Positions 46,083 through 55,854 of a stretch of DNA of 64,000 nucleotides are shown here, piece after piece. The position numbers and the translations under genes are program-made. The stretch covers positions 1-64,000 of the forward strand of contig JAIXWX010000033.1 of assembly GCA_027491075.1 (NCBI GenBank), in the 5' to 3' direction. Origin of the DNA: Flavobacteriales bacterium (GTDB taxonomy: Bacteria; Bacteroidota; Bacteroidia; Flavobacteriales_D; Sanyastnellaceae). Under the pieces are notes generated by a model. That model was not told the origin of the DNA. It did no database searches and saw nothing but the letters and a program-made list of their open reading frames with translations. Position 1 is the stretch's first letter. Each line of letters begins with the position of its first letter.

Positions 46083-46457
46083 TTACCCCACTAGTTGCTT
46101 GTACGCATCAGCGCTCAATAAACCAGAAGTATCCTTATTACTCATCTTAATTTTTATCATCCAACCCGCTCCGTATGGATCTTCATTCACTGCCACGGGG
46201 TTGGCTTCTAGTTCAGGATTTACTTCCAATACTTCACCCGCCACAGGCATAAACAAGTCACTCACGGTTTTCACAGCTTCCACCGTTCCAAACACTTGAT
46301 GTTCTTCGAGCGTTTCACCTTTCGTTTCGATTTCAACGAAAACGATATCACCCAATTCGCCCTGAGCGAAATCAGTTATACCAATGGTAGCCACATCTCC
46401 ATCGATGCGAACCCATTCGTGATCTTTGGTATAAAGTAGTTCTGCGGGAATATTCAT
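46083..46457 (-). CDS. gcvH: Glycine cleavage system H protein
   Basis: A 124-residue lipoyl carrier that shuttles the aminomethyl group between the P, T and L proteins. [42 protein letters not shown] and [18 protein letters not shown] (lipoyl-Lys in EAVKT) are diagnostic. The track start (46502) adds 15 residues; the ATG at 46457 is chosen. gcvP and gcvT are not in the window. Confidence 0.96.
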   Translation of the reverse strand: MNIPAELLYTKDHEWVRIDGDVATIGITDFAQGELGDIVFVEIETKGETLEEHQVFGTVEAVKTVSDLFMPVAGEVLEVNPELEANPVAVNEDPYGAGWMIKIKMSNKDTSGLLSADAYKQLVG

Positions 46458-46482
46458 TGTATCCTCAATTTTTTTGTGTCGC

Positions 46483-46490
46483 CAAAAATA
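46483..46490 (-). promoter_or_regulatory. gcvH promoter -7 element TATTTTTG
   Basis: A perfect TAnnTTTG match on the minus strand, ending 25 nt before the gcvH ATG. Confidence 0.55.
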
Positions 46491-46538
46491 GGATAAAACC
46501 AATAAGCCTTACCTTTCGTCACAAAACAAATTTTTATC

Positions 46539-46925
46539 ATGACTACGGTTGACTTTTTAATGCTCATTACCATAGGTGTATTGGCGGGCCTCATGAGTGG
46601 TTTTGTTGGTGTTGGCGGAGGCATTCTCATTGTTCCTGGATTGGTTTTTCTTCTTGGAGCCTCCCAACTGCAAGCCCAAGGTACCAGCTTAGCGGTTATC
46701 ATGTTACCGGTAGGAATTTTTGGGGTGATCAACTACTATAAAGCCGGACATGTGAATGTTACATACGCCGCGGTCATTGCTGTTGCATTTGTCATAGGAA
46801 GCTATTTCGGTTCGAAATATGCTCTCAAAATACCTGAGCACAAAGTGAAGTTTTTCTTTGCATTGTTTCTCCTTTACGTAGGAATAAAAATGCTTTCTTC
46901 TTCTTGGGGAAAGATGTTTTCCTAG
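46539..46925 (+). CDS. Half-size TSUP (TauE/SafE) transporter
   Basis: A 128-residue membrane protein with four helices and the TSUP signature GLMSGFVGVGGGILIVPGLVFLLG followed by QAQGTSLAVIMLPVGIFG. Full TSUP permeases have two such halves (~250 residues), so this one presumably dimerises. It may export sulfite, sulfonate or related anions; the substrate cannot be told. It overlaps the proline dehydrogenase stop by 4 nt. Confidence 0.87.
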   Translation: MTTVDFLMLITIGVLAGLMSGFVGVGGGILIVPGLVFLLGASQLQAQGTSLAVIMLPVGIFGVINYYKAGHVNVTYAAVIAVAFVIGSYFGSKYALKIPEHKVKFFFALFLLYVGIKMLSSSWGKMFS

Positions 46926-48091
46926 GCCTTTTTTCTTCTTTCTCTTTCTTTGATAATTAGTGAAAGTTCTCTACCCGTTTGGCCTTTCACACTGGTGTTT
47001 TCCTTTGCTCTGCGTATGAGATAAGGAATTACTTCTTTGATTGGACCATAGGGAACATACTTCGCAACATTGTACCCCTCGTGTGCTAAATTAAAACTGA
47101 TGTGATCGCTCATTCCAAAGAGTTGCGCAAAGTAAACTCTACGATCGTTTCTTGCTATGCCTTTTTCATCGAGCAAACGTGCAAGTTTCGAGCTGCTGGC
47201 CTCATTGTGTGAACCGCAACAAATAGCAATATCTTCGATATGTTCTACGCAGTATTCCAATGCTAAGTCAAAGTCTCTATCGCTCGCTTCTTTGTTAGGT
47301 TGAATAGGATCTTGATAACCCTTCTCTAAAGCGCGAGCTCTTTCTTTTTCCATGTAGGCCCCACGTACCAACTTGAATGCTGATTTGTATCCGAGTTGAC
47401 GCGCGGTTTGATGCGACTTTTTGAGAAAATCCAAACGATCATGTCTATACAATTGAATGGTATTGTAGACAATGAATTCATCTCGATTGTATTTCTCCAT
47501 CATCTCGTTGGTCAGTCCATCAATCGCGTTCTGAATCCAACTGTCTTCTGCATCAATAAATACGGGCGTTCCCGTATCATGGGCAAGTGCACAAATTTCG
47601 TCCACTCTTGTTCTGACCCTTTGCCATTCCTCTACTTCAGCGTCTGATAAAGGAATTCCATCATTAACTTTTTCCAATAATGAAAAACGTGCAACACCCG
47701 TTACCTTGAATACACAGAAAGGAATATGTACATTGTTGTGAGCGGTTCGAATAGTACGAAGTGTTTCCTCTTTCGTAGCATCAAAATCCGCCTCTGACTC
47801 TTTTCCTTCTACAGAATAATCTAAGATGGTTCCGATTCCGCCCGCATCTAAAATTTTAGTCGCCCTCGCGCACTCAGAAATGGTTTCCCCTCCGCAGAAT
47901 TGTTTGAAGATGTTTCCTTTAATCGCCCAGCCGATGGGAATGCCCGCTCCGATAGCAAGGTTGGTCATAACATCGCCTACTTTAACTAAAAAAGGATTTC
48001 CTATTAACTTAAATAAATAATAGGCCCTATTCAACTCCGAATTGCTTTTCCCTTTGAAAGCGATTTCAGTATTATCAAAAGACAAATTCAT
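46922..48091 (-). CDS. Proline dehydrogenase
   Basis: A 389-residue FAD enzyme oxidising proline to pyrroline-5-carboxylate, the stand-alone (not PutA-fused) type. LDYSVEGKE, VFIDAEDSWIQNAIDGL, FKLVRGAYMEKERARA and QLFGMSDHISFNLA are characteristic. The ATG at 48091 (MNLSFDNTEIAFKGKS) fits Bacteroidota family N-termini; the track start is 9 codons earlier. TATATTTG ends 5 nt before this ATG, suggesting a leaderless transcript. Confidence 0.94.
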   Translation of the reverse strand: MNLSFDNTEIAFKGKSNSELNRAYYLFKLIGNPFLVKVGDVMTNLAIGAGIPIGWAIKGNIFKQFCGGETISECARATKILDAGGIGTILDYSVEGKESEADFDATKEETLRTIRTAHNNVHIPFCVFKVTGVARFSLLEKVNDGIPLSDAEVEEWQRVRTRVDEICALAHDTGTPVFIDAEDSWIQNAIDGLTNEMMEKYNRDEFIVYNTIQLYRHDRLDFLKKSHQTARQLGYKSAFKLVRGAYMEKERARALEKGYQDPIQPNKEASDRDFDLALEYCVEHIEDIAICCGSHNEASSSKLARLLDEKGIARNDRRVYFAQLFGMSDHISFNLAHEGYNVAKYVPYGPIKEVIPYLIRRAKENTSVKGQTGRELSLIIKERERRKKA

Positions 48092-48096
48092 GGTGG

Positions 48097-48104
48097 CAAA
48101 TATA
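48097..48104 (-). promoter_or_regulatory. Proline dehydrogenase promoter -7 element TATATTTG
   Basis: A perfect TAnnTTTG match on the minus strand; only CCACC separates it from the ATG. Confidence 0.6.
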
Positions 48105-48192
48105 TGCACAGCAAGCAAAGCATAGCGAATGTCTGTTTTACAACGCTATGCTCTTTCTGAATAAAGAAATTTAACTCTCCTTCTTTCTAAAA

Positions 48193-51100
48193 CTAGTTTA
48201 CTATCATTTTAACGGTTTCGCTCTTATATCCAAATTTAACCTCGATACTGTATACTCCCGAGGTTAAAGTTTGTCTTGGTCGAATCATAAACGGACTCCT
48301 TGATTCAACGATATAATTGTTTTGCTCGACCAATTTGCCAAGCATATCAAAAACCGTGATTTGAATGTTTCCTGGATCCGGAGTTAAATAGAAAAACTCA
48401 CCTGAATTTGGATTTGGAAAAAGCATTTGTGCGCTTGTAACTTCTTCTGTTATCAAGGACTTTGAAATGGAAGGCATTCCAGCAGCCGCAGCAATGCAAA
48501 GTAGTTGGTATCCGGAGCTAAACTGTCCGGTGCTGGAACTGAAGACAGGTCTAACTCTTACTCGATAAAATTCACCTGGCCCAATTCCCGGCACGCTGCT
48601 TAATTGTATAAATCGCGATGGGTTGTTGACGTTGACAAGCATTGCACTCGCTCCTACAGGTAGATCATTGGCGCTTACTTCTAAGAACTCCCATTGCCAA
48701 CCTTGAGCCCCACAAACATTGATGTCTGTTGCTATAAAAGATGACAAAACCCTTGTTGTCGGGCACCTGTCTATGGATCTTAGCTGAGCTATTGGAGGAG
48801 AGCCAATGGTAATACTGTAGTTAGGACTTACCACATTCACTTGAGTTACATTTCCCGCCGCGTCTGGAAGATTGTATATACACGAGTATATAGTATTATA
48901 CGTTGTTGCATATTGCAATCCATTAAAAATTCCAAACGGAAACTGCGTTCCTGAAGATGTTGCCGAATAAACATTCGGTCCGTTGGTCAATGTAATTGTG
49001 TAATTGGAACAAGCAATCCATCTCGCCTTAAGAAATCCGCATAAAGAAGAAAAATTCAATCCATTATCTGGTTGAGATGCTCTCAAGTGTTGACAGCAGC
49101 AAGTCACTGTGCCATTGGAGTTAACCTGATTTCCACGGAGTGCAAAGAAATAGGTTTGCCCTACCACCAAGTTACCAAACACCAATATCTCTTGACCCGA
49201 GCTTGTCTCATTCTCCGAAGCCAACAAACTTGTACCAGAAGCATCTTGAAGTTCAATAAGTATATCCGAAGCCGATGAAGAGGCCTGAATTCTCACTCCG
49301 TTAGACTGTGCGACAAACCTATACCAAACATCCTTTCCGCCGCCTAGAGCCACTGAAGAAAGTGCTTCTGGAGAAACCGTGGCATTTGTTAAGTTTGCTG
49401 AGAAGGAGTTGCAGGCTGGATATAAACTTCCTGATATCAATGTTGCGTTGCTTCTATTATCATTCGCAACACAAGGAGAAACGGGGACGAAAATTTCATC
49501 ATACGCAGCGCATCCCGCTGCATTAGAAACTACAAGATCGACAGAAGTGCTATTTGAGGTAATCCACTGAATGGACGAATTGGTACTTCCGGAAGGGAAC
49601 CAAGAATAAGAAGTAGCACCTGGGGAATTAGCTGTCATAACAGCAGTTGAACCGCTACAATAAGAAGAAGCAGAGGGCGAAATGTCGGCAGTGATTGGTG
49701 CGTATGCCAAGTCCACAACATTAGAAAAAGTACTCAATCCTGTTTGGCCGCACGTGCATTTACAAATAAAAGATCGGTTTTCAGATAATTCGTTGACCCA
49801 TACTTGCTGACCGATACCGACTAAATCGTCGGGAGTGAGTCCCACTAATTGATCAAACAGATTGCATGCTCCGGTGCTGCAAGTAATATCATACCACTCA
49901 TATACAAGGTCAGCGAATTGATACGTCTGATGAATTGAAAGCATAGCGCTGTTAACAGATCCACAAAGCTCATCTGTTGGGGAGTAGGCCAATAAATCCG
50001 GCGGACTGCAATTGCACGGAGCAATTAGATTCACAAATAAAGTTTGTGTTACAGATTTGCTTTCAATAACTCCTGTTGCCATATGAAGCATGAGAACCGT
50101 CAGCGTAACTTCTTTTTCTCCGGCATTCGCATAATAATGGTCTATGGCTTGAGAATTAGTAACGGTGCCATCTCCAAGAGTCCATTCCCTTGATACAAAT
50201 TGATAGCCTTGTTGAAGAGGTGTTGCATCCGTTAGATTTACTTGCAATCCACTTGTGGAGGCTGTAATGCTCGGATTCCAACCCCATGGATTCGGATTGA
50301 TAAAAGCACATTTAACCCGTATTCTTTTACATATTGTAGTGATTAGTGCTCCATTGCAGTACACCTTCAAACAAACTTTGTAAGCACCGCTTCCAGCATA
50401 ACAAACAGTTGGGTTTTGTTGATTACTTGTAGTATTGTTTCCAAAGCTCCATGCGAAAAGTAGATTAGCTGCATTGCAATTGGAAGGTAAGGTTGGAATG
50501 AATGTGCGGCAACAGCTGGAAGCAAAAATTTGAAAATCCGTAGGAGCACAGCACGGAGGAGGACACACGACACTCACTGTTTTACAGACCGAAGTATAAT
50601 ATACTTGTCCGGAAATGAGATCTATACAGCAGTCATAATGACAAACAGTATAGGTGCCTGTTCCTGGAAACGTAAAGCTGGCGGCATCTGTCGAGAAACT
50701 AGTTCCATTTATGCCGAAAACCCAATACTCACAACCATTGGGATTACCTTCCGGGGTGAGATCATTGAAAGAAACGGTGCATCCACTTACGCTAAAACTA
50801 AAGTCTGCGGCCGATGGGGTGCAAGGCAGACAAGCAATCGTTAGAGTGTCGCAGAAATCGTCCCAACAACGCGCGATACCTGGAGGTTGAAAGCAATCTC
50901 TGTAACAGATCGAATAAGTACCGGGAGGCAACGTATTAAAACAAAAATTCAATGTATCGCCAATCCCTCCTCCTACTGTGTTATTCGACATATCCGTAAT
51001 AGTCCAAATATTGCAGGGACTTGCCGGCCCGTCCAAAGTCAAATCAATAAATGAATAACAGCAATTGCCATTATCCACAGTTTGAAATTGAGCATTTGAA

Positions 51101-52581
51101 GGACAAGGGGTAACGCATCCAAGGCTACTGGCATTAATCGAAGTCGGTGCCAAGGAAAGTGCGGTCGATGTTAGCGTGAACGAAGCCGTATCTACGGGAG
51201 AAATTACTGGCAAAAAAGGTGAAACCAAAACAGTATTCGAAACAAAGTAACAGGGTGATTGCATAAGACCATCAGCAGTGGTAAGATGCAATTCATCCAA
51301 AGTTGCGGCATCGTCATAACCCACTAAATAATGAATAGGCATGGCAGGAGGCCTCGTTCTTGCCATCATTTTAGGATAATAAATTCGAGGGTGCGTAGTG
51401 GTTGAGTAAGTATCAATTATATTACTTGATGGAGTATAGTTTACTGATTGTCGAGGATATTGAGCAGAAGCCAATACAGTGCTGCTAATAACATCGTAAT
51501 GAAAGAGAAAAGGAAAGGTTCCGGTACTCGTTGTAGATCCGGTGGTAATCGTTTTATTCAGCGCATAACCTGCAATAGAAAGAATACTCGCGTTGCAGAT
51601 TGCCTCAAAAGTGTAGGCATAATAATCTCCGGAAGAAACAGTCAGCGTTTTAGTAACAGAAAGATCGAAATTACCTGTTTGGTCATCCATTTTGATGATG
51701 GCCATATCCCTGTTATCCGACTTATTTACCAGTTGATAGATCGCCCTAATGGAAGCAGCATCATCATGTGCTGCATCAGCACTTACAATAGTCTCGCCCG
51801 TTAAGTTGTTCCCCTCATATAGCTTCTTCCATTGTAAAACACCATTATAGTCCACCATAGCGGCTAGCACGGCCTGATCTCCATCGGCGGAAGTCCCACT
51901 CCCACCTACGAAGTAACCCGTCACGGCACACGCTTGTACCACGCTTGAAGCCATATCCCAGTCATTGGGGTTTGATCCTAATGGAGAGTCAAAAAATTTC
52001 TGCCAAAGAACATTTAAGTTCACATCCAACTTAGCAATGTAGGAGGACTTAGAATCAGAAGGACTGTATCCATTGGCTAAAAATCCGCAGACAACATAAC
52101 CTTGCACAAAGTCATTGTTACAAGGGTTGTCTGTGGTTGATATAACATGAAGAGCCGGACTGTTTTTCGTGACAGACGATAGCGCGATTCGCCTCTGATT
52201 TGTGACGACCAATGAATTGTTGATGGTCATAACAAATCCCACATCAAACAAACCTTCCTTTCGTTGACCGCATATCACGTATCCATTGCCGTTGATACCC
52301 CTATTAATATGCAGTACTTTTTCATCGGCAGTAGATCCAACTACTGTCTCATTCAAGACAGTACCACTTTGATCCACCTCCATCAAATGGATTTGCCAAT
52401 TTCCACCTTGAAATATAGAACCTGCATAAACCACTCCAGTGGAGTCAAACTTATGGGCGCAGCTATAATGGTCGTGATCTAAGTTATGTGTGTAAGTGGA
52501 TTGAAATTGCGCATTTACAAAAAAACTATGAAGCAGCATAAATGCCATCAGGGCAGTTCCCCAGAGAGTATTGGTGTTCAT
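48193..52581 (-). CDS. Giant T9SS type A cargo with PKD-like domains
   Basis: A 1462-residue secreted protein. After the signal peptide (ending FVNAQ), residues ~25-450 form a repeat-rich region like a beta-propeller (KLDVNLNVLWQKFF, YNGVLQWKKLYEG). Residues ~490-860 are Cys-rich and hold PKD-like domains (FSFSVSGCTVSFNDLTPEG, REWTLGDGTVTNSQAIDHYYANAG). Residues ~1037-1370 share a long module with the protein at 52707, with DVWYRFVAQSNG, LRASQPDNG and GWQWEFLEV. The sorting domain ends it (MLFPNPNSGEFF, LTSGVYSIEV). No catalytic motif; a surface structural or adhesive role is inferred. Confidence 0.9.
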   Translation of the reverse strand: MNTNTLWGTALMAFMLLHSFFVNAQFQSTYTHNLDHDHYSCAHKFDSTGVVYAGSIFQGGNWQIHLMEVDQSGTVLNETVVGSTADEKVLHINRGINGNGYVICGQRKEGLFDVGFVMTINNSLVVTNQRRIALSSVTKNSPALHVISTTDNPCNNDFVQGYVVCGFLANGYSPSDSKSSYIAKLDVNLNVLWQKFFDSPLGSNPNDWDMASSVVQACAVTGYFVGGSGTSADGDQAVLAAMVDYNGVLQWKKLYEGNNLTGETIVSADAAHDDAASIRAIYQLVNKSDNRDMAIIKMDDQTGNFDLSVTKTLTVSSGDYYAYTFEAICNASILSIAGYALNKTITTGSTTSTGTFPFLFHYDVISSTVLASAQYPRQSVNYTPSSNIIDTYSTTTHPRIYYPKMMARTRPPAMPIHYLVGYDDAATLDELHLTTADGLMQSPCYFVSNTVLVSPFLPVISPVDTASFTLTSTALSLAPTSINASSLGCVTPCPSNAQFQTVDNGNCCYSFIDLTLDGPASPCNIWTITDMSNNTVGGGIGDTLNFCFNTLPPGTYSICYRDCFQPPGIARCWDDFCDTLTIACLPCTPSAADFSFSVSGCTVSFNDLTPEGNPNGCEYWVFGINGTSFSTDAASFTFPGTGTYTVCHYDCCIDLISGQVYYTSVCKTVSVVCPPPCCAPTDFQIFASSCCRTFIPTLPSNCNAANLLFAWSFGNNTTSNQQNPTVCYAGSGAYKVCLKVYCNGALITTICKRIRVKCAFINPNPWGWNPSITASTSGLQVNLTDATPLQQGYQFVSREWTLGDGTVTNSQAIDHYYANAGEKEVTLTVLMLHMATGVIESKSVTQTLFVNLIAPCNCSPPDLLAYSPTDELCGSVNSAMLSIHQTYQFADLVYEWYDITCSTGACNLFDQLVGLTPDDLVGIGQQVWVNELSENRSFICKCTCGQTGLSTFSNVVDLAYAPITADISPSASSYCSGSTAVMTANSPGATSYSWFPSGSTNSSIQWITSNSTSVDLVVSNAAGCAAYDEIFVPVSPCVANDNRSNATLISGSLYPACNSFSANLTNATVSPEALSSVALGGGKDVWYRFVAQSNGVRIQASSSASDILIELQDASGTSLLASENETSSGQEILVFGNLVVGQTYFFALRGNQVNSNGTVTCCCQHLRASQPDNGLNFSSLCGFLKARWIACSNYTITLTNGPNVYSATSSGTQFPFGIFNGLQYATTYNTIYSCIYNLPDAAGNVTQVNVVSPNYSITIGSPPIAQLRSIDRCPTTRVLSSFIATDINVCGAQGWQWEFLEVSANDLPVGASAMLVNVNNPSRFIQLSSVPGIGPGEFYRVRVRPVFSSSTGQFSSGYQLLCIAAAAGMPSISKSLITEEVTSAQMLFPNPNSGEFFYLTPDPGNIQITVFDMLGKLVEQNNYIVESRSPFMIRPRQTLTSGVYSIEVKFGYKSETVKMIVN
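48478..49476 (-). repeat. Paralogous module, copy 1
   Basis: Encodes about 330 residues from NDNRSNATLISG to LLCIAAAAGM, collinear with copy 2 at 53012..54009. Nucleotide identity is visible by eye, for example around GATGCTCTCAA(G/A)TGTTGA in both. It indicates duplication within the locus. Confidence 0.75.
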
Positions 52582-52621
52582 GGTAGTAAGGTTTAGTACT
52601 TGTCTATATCAACAAGCATAT

Positions 52622-52629
52622 CAAATGTA
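52622..52629 (-). promoter_or_regulatory. Promoter -7 element TACATTTG
   Basis: A perfect TAnnTTTG match on the minus strand, ending 40 nt before the ATG of the 1462-residue protein. Confidence 0.55.
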
Positions 52630-52649
52630 GAAAATTTAACTTACCATAA

Positions 52650-52684
52650 ATAAAAATCCCCATTGCTTATTAACAATGGGGATA
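52650..52684 (-). terminator. Terminator of the 1009-residue protein gene
   Basis: ATCCCCATTG / CAATGGGGAT forms a 10-bp stem with an 8-nt loop, followed on the minus strand by TTTTATTTA. It lies 23 nt past the stop codon. Confidence 0.85.
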
Positions 52685-52706
52685 ACTTTATTCGAAATTT
52701 CTGCGA

Positions 52707-55700
52707 CTATTCCACGAACAACTTAAAAGAATCTCTTTGATAATCTTTTATCACTTCAATATGATAAACACCGGATTCAAGTTTTGTGTAAGGCGCGATA
52801 CTCACTAATTGCTCTCCTTCGCAGACAAATCTATTTTGATATACCACTCTTCCTAAGTTGTCATAGAATCGCACATCGTTCAAGCCATTTGGAAGCATCA
52901 GATGAATAAGTTCACCATTATTCGGATTAGGAAATACGTTTGCCGAGACGAACTCTTCTTTATTGATGGTGGTTTTTCGGTATTGCGCAAGCAGCTCGTC
53001 TTCGACAGTCATATTCGCACTTCCTGCGACACAAAGCAATCGATAATTGGAGTGAAATGCTCCGGGACCGGAACTAAATACAGGACGAACCCTCACTCTA
53101 TAATACCCCCCGGGAATAAGACCTGGTACGCTACTCAATCGAATAAATCGGCTGGTGCCGGTTGGAGCTATTACAACTTGTGGAGATAATACGTTGTCAT
53201 TTGCATCTACCTGTAAAAATTCCCACTCCCAACCTGTAATGCCACACACCACAATATCAGTCCCAACAAATGAACCCACTGAGCGAGTGGTTGGGCATCG
53301 GTCAATTGATCTTAATTCAACAAGTGGGTGCTGATTAATGATTACAGAATAAGGAGGACTGACAACAACTGCTTGAACAGGGTTTCCCGCAGCATCCGTT
53401 TGATTAAACGTACTCGAAAAAGTTACCTGATATGCTGTAGCATATTGAAGACCTGGAAGAGCGCTGAAAGGTATTTGAGTGCTCGATGAGCTAGCCGAAT
53501 AGGTGTTAATGCCATCACTGAAGCTAACCGAATAAACATTCGCTCCTGTCCATCTGGCCTTTATAAATCCGCACAAGGAAGAGAAAACATTTCCATTATC
53601 AGGTTGCGATGCTCTCAAATGTTGAATACAATAAGTAAAGCTTCCCACTGAGGAAGTACTAAAGTTTCTTACAGCAACAAAATATGTTTGTCCTGCAACC
53701 AAGTTGTTTGCAATTAATATTTCTGAGCCTGTTGTAGTCTCATTCTCAGATGCCATTAAAACGGTACCTGCTGCATTCTGAAGTTCTAATACAAGATCGC
53801 AGGCTGCGCTGGATGCTTGAATTCTTGCTCCATTCGTTTGTGCTATAAATCGATACCAGACATCTTGTCCTGCGCCTGTAGGCTCGAGGGTAAGAGCTTC
53901 AGGAGAGTTACCCGCATTAGAAAGCGAAGAGGACAAATTGGAGCAAATAGGAAAACCACTCGCCGAAACCAAAACGGCCGCCGCACGGCTATCATTAGGC
54001 GGTGCATTGGAAGTGCATCCTTCATCAATTGCCGAATCACAATCGTTGTCGATACCATTGCCACAAATCTCCTGCGCTCCGGGATAAACAAGATTATTGG
54101 AGTCGTTACAATCTCCCGATGCTGCAGACCAACCTATTTGCGGAATCTCACAAAACAATTCCGGGAAACCCGCACCGAATCCGTCATTATCTCCATCAAA
54201 ATAATAAGTTAATGTAGGAAATGTGCATGTCCCATCATCTGCATTCGCAATTGGATTGTAATTGCAAGCAGATATGTCGGTGCATCCAGGATCACAGAGC
54301 CCACATGCACTGAAGCATTGCACATCAATCGTTTGATCAGTTAATACACTTACAATTCTGTTATATCCACCGAAACCATCATTCACCCCACAAAAATTCG
54401 GAACTGTTTCTGCACCTGGCCAATCATTACCATTAATAAATTTATACTGATAAAACTGCGCTTCATTAAGAGATAAAGTCACTTCATAAACACCATCTGC
54501 ATCGATATCCGTCATGGGAATACCGTTTGGGCTCCATTCCGGAAGTCCAGCAATTCCAAAGCTCCCCGCTAAATGAACACCATTAGGGGAAACAGTCATG
54601 TAACTCATATCGACCTGAAATGTGACCTCCTTTTGAGGAACACAATTGGTACAACTTCCAAAGCATACTTGAGGAAGCGTCAATCCTGTGCTTGGGGCGG
54701 TGAAAAATCGATTGGTAGATCCGTTGAAGCAACTACCCGAAGAAGGTTCTACTGATGCCCAGCTATTGCCATTTATAAACTTGTACTCGTAGGTCTGACC
54801 AGGCATTAAATTAAGCTGTACTTGATATACGCCATCTAGATTGCCATCGCCCATTTGAATGCCATTTGGACTCCAATTGGGATATCCATCACTTCCAAAA
54901 TTACCAGCTAAGTGAACGCCATTAGGAGAAACGGTGGTATTGAGCATATTCACCAAGAAGGTTACCGTGACAGGTTGTTGAACGGGAACACAATTACCGC
55001 AACTGCTAAAGCAAACAGTGTCAAGCACCATGGGAGAAGTTCCCACCGTTATCAATCTATTTGCTCCATTTCCACAAGGAGCTCCAATATTGTCTTCAGC
55101 ACCCGCAAAAGAATTAGTAATCACATATTTGAATTCATAGGTATAGCCTTCGGGTAAAAACATGGTTCTCTCAAACACATCATCTTGACCCGAATAAGCC
55201 ATCAACAATTCCCCGGCTACCCAATTTGAATATGAAAATGGTGTCGGCACGAGACCAAAATTTCCGGCCAAATAAACCTCATTCCCTGAATAGTTTTCGT
55301 TTGTTATATCCACCTTAAAGGTAACGGGAATAAGTTGCGGATTCCCTGAACATACCGCACATTGCATCCAACAATAAGAAGGTAAAACTAAAAATTCATT
55401 GGTTGTCATCACTTGCCTATTTCCATTTACATTGCATTCTATTGGCAGTAAATTCTCGTCTTGTCCCCAGCTATTACCGTTTACGAATTTGTATTGATAA
55501 ATAGTTGATGGCGTTAAATTCAAATCAACTTCATAAATGTTATCCCCTTCCGGATCGTTCATTACTATCCCACCGGGATTCCAGTTGGGATATCCATCAT
55601 TCCCAAAAGAACCGGCCAAGTGCACCCCGTTTGGAGACACGATTTGCCCGGTCATATTTACACTGAACCTGACAATAGAGGCATGTGACAAATAAGAGAA

Positions 55701-55736
55701 TAGCACCAATGGTACTAAAAGAAGGATTTTTTTCAT
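52707..55736 (-). CDS. Giant T9SS type A cargo with four tandem E-set-like domains
   Basis: A 1009-residue secreted protein. After the signal peptide (ending LSHAS), four repeats of about 115 residues run to ~480. Each has VTFxVDM..TVSPNGVHLAGxFG, then DGVYEVxLxL and YxYKFINGNxW, ending in CFxxCxxC. They resemble starch-binding or pullulanase E-set domains. Residues ~482-575 hold a CTDISACNYNP segment and a metal-binding motif (DGDNDGFG, DCNDSNNLVYPGAQEICGNGIDNDCD). A module shared with the 48193 protein follows, then a sorting domain (VFPNPNNGELIHL, LESGVYHIEV). No enzyme domain. Confidence 0.91.
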   Translation of the reverse strand: MKKILLLVPLVLFSYLSHASIVRFSVNMTGQIVSPNGVHLAGSFGNDGYPNWNPGGIVMNDPEGDNIYEVDLNLTPSTIYQYKFVNGNSWGQDENLLPIECNVNGNRQVMTTNEFLVLPSYCWMQCAVCSGNPQLIPVTFKVDITNENYSGNEVYLAGNFGLVPTPFSYSNWVAGELLMAYSGQDDVFERTMFLPEGYTYEFKYVITNSFAGAEDNIGAPCGNGANRLITVGTSPMVLDTVCFSSCGNCVPVQQPVTVTFLVNMLNTTVSPNGVHLAGNFGSDGYPNWSPNGIQMGDGNLDGVYQVQLNLMPGQTYEYKFINGNSWASVEPSSGSCFNGSTNRFFTAPSTGLTLPQVCFGSCTNCVPQKEVTFQVDMSYMTVSPNGVHLAGSFGIAGLPEWSPNGIPMTDIDADGVYEVTLSLNEAQFYQYKFINGNDWPGAETVPNFCGVNDGFGGYNRIVSVLTDQTIDVQCFSACGLCDPGCTDISACNYNPIANADDGTCTFPTLTYYFDGDNDGFGAGFPELFCEIPQIGWSAASGDCNDSNNLVYPGAQEICGNGIDNDCDSAIDEGCTSNAPPNDSRAAAVLVSASGFPICSNLSSSLSNAGNSPEALTLEPTGAGQDVWYRFIAQTNGARIQASSAACDLVLELQNAAGTVLMASENETTTGSEILIANNLVAGQTYFVAVRNFSTSSVGSFTYCIQHLRASQPDNGNVFSSLCGFIKARWTGANVYSVSFSDGINTYSASSSSTQIPFSALPGLQYATAYQVTFSSTFNQTDAAGNPVQAVVVSPPYSVIINQHPLVELRSIDRCPTTRSVGSFVGTDIVVCGITGWEWEFLQVDANDNVLSPQVVIAPTGTSRFIRLSSVPGLIPGGYYRVRVRPVFSSGPGAFHSNYRLLCVAGSANMTVEDELLAQYRKTTINKEEFVSANVFPNPNNGELIHLMLPNGLNDVRFYDNLGRVVYQNRFVCEGEQLVSIAPYTKLESGVYHIEVIKDYQRDSFKLFVE
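53012..54009 (-). repeat. Paralogous module, copy 2
   Basis: Encodes about 330 residues from PPNDSRAAAVLV to LLCVAGSANM, collinear with the copy in the neighbouring giant gene. Blocks such as SENETTTGSEIL and LRSIDRCPTTR are nearly identical between them. Confidence 0.75.
54294..55679 (-). repeat. Four tandem ~115-residue domain repeats
   Basis: Protein-level repeats within the 1009-residue gene. Repeats 1, 3 and 4 are close to each other (SPNGVHLAGSFG-type block in each) and repeat 2 is divergent (GNEVYLAGNFG). DNA similarity is also visible, for example the repeated CTAAATGAACACCATTAGGGG-like stretch on the plus strand. Confidence 0.8.
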
Positions 55737-55854
55737 GTTGGTTTCGGTTTGGTAAAGTTGAACTAAAATAATAACAATTTCTTTTGATCTATATTAATTC
55801 TCACATGATTCTTAAATGATTCCTTATTACTTTCACCACCTAAAACTTTAACCT

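Noticed and set aside
52902-53189. Plus-strand ORFs antisense to the giant T9SS genes (also 53817-54212 and 51448-51804)
   Set aside because: All lie opposite strongly supported coding sequence and show no signal peptide, domain or promoter.
54294-55679. CRISPR-like direct repeats
   Set aside because: The repeats are ~345 nt, in frame, and encode homologous protein domains; there are no short repeats with unique spacers.
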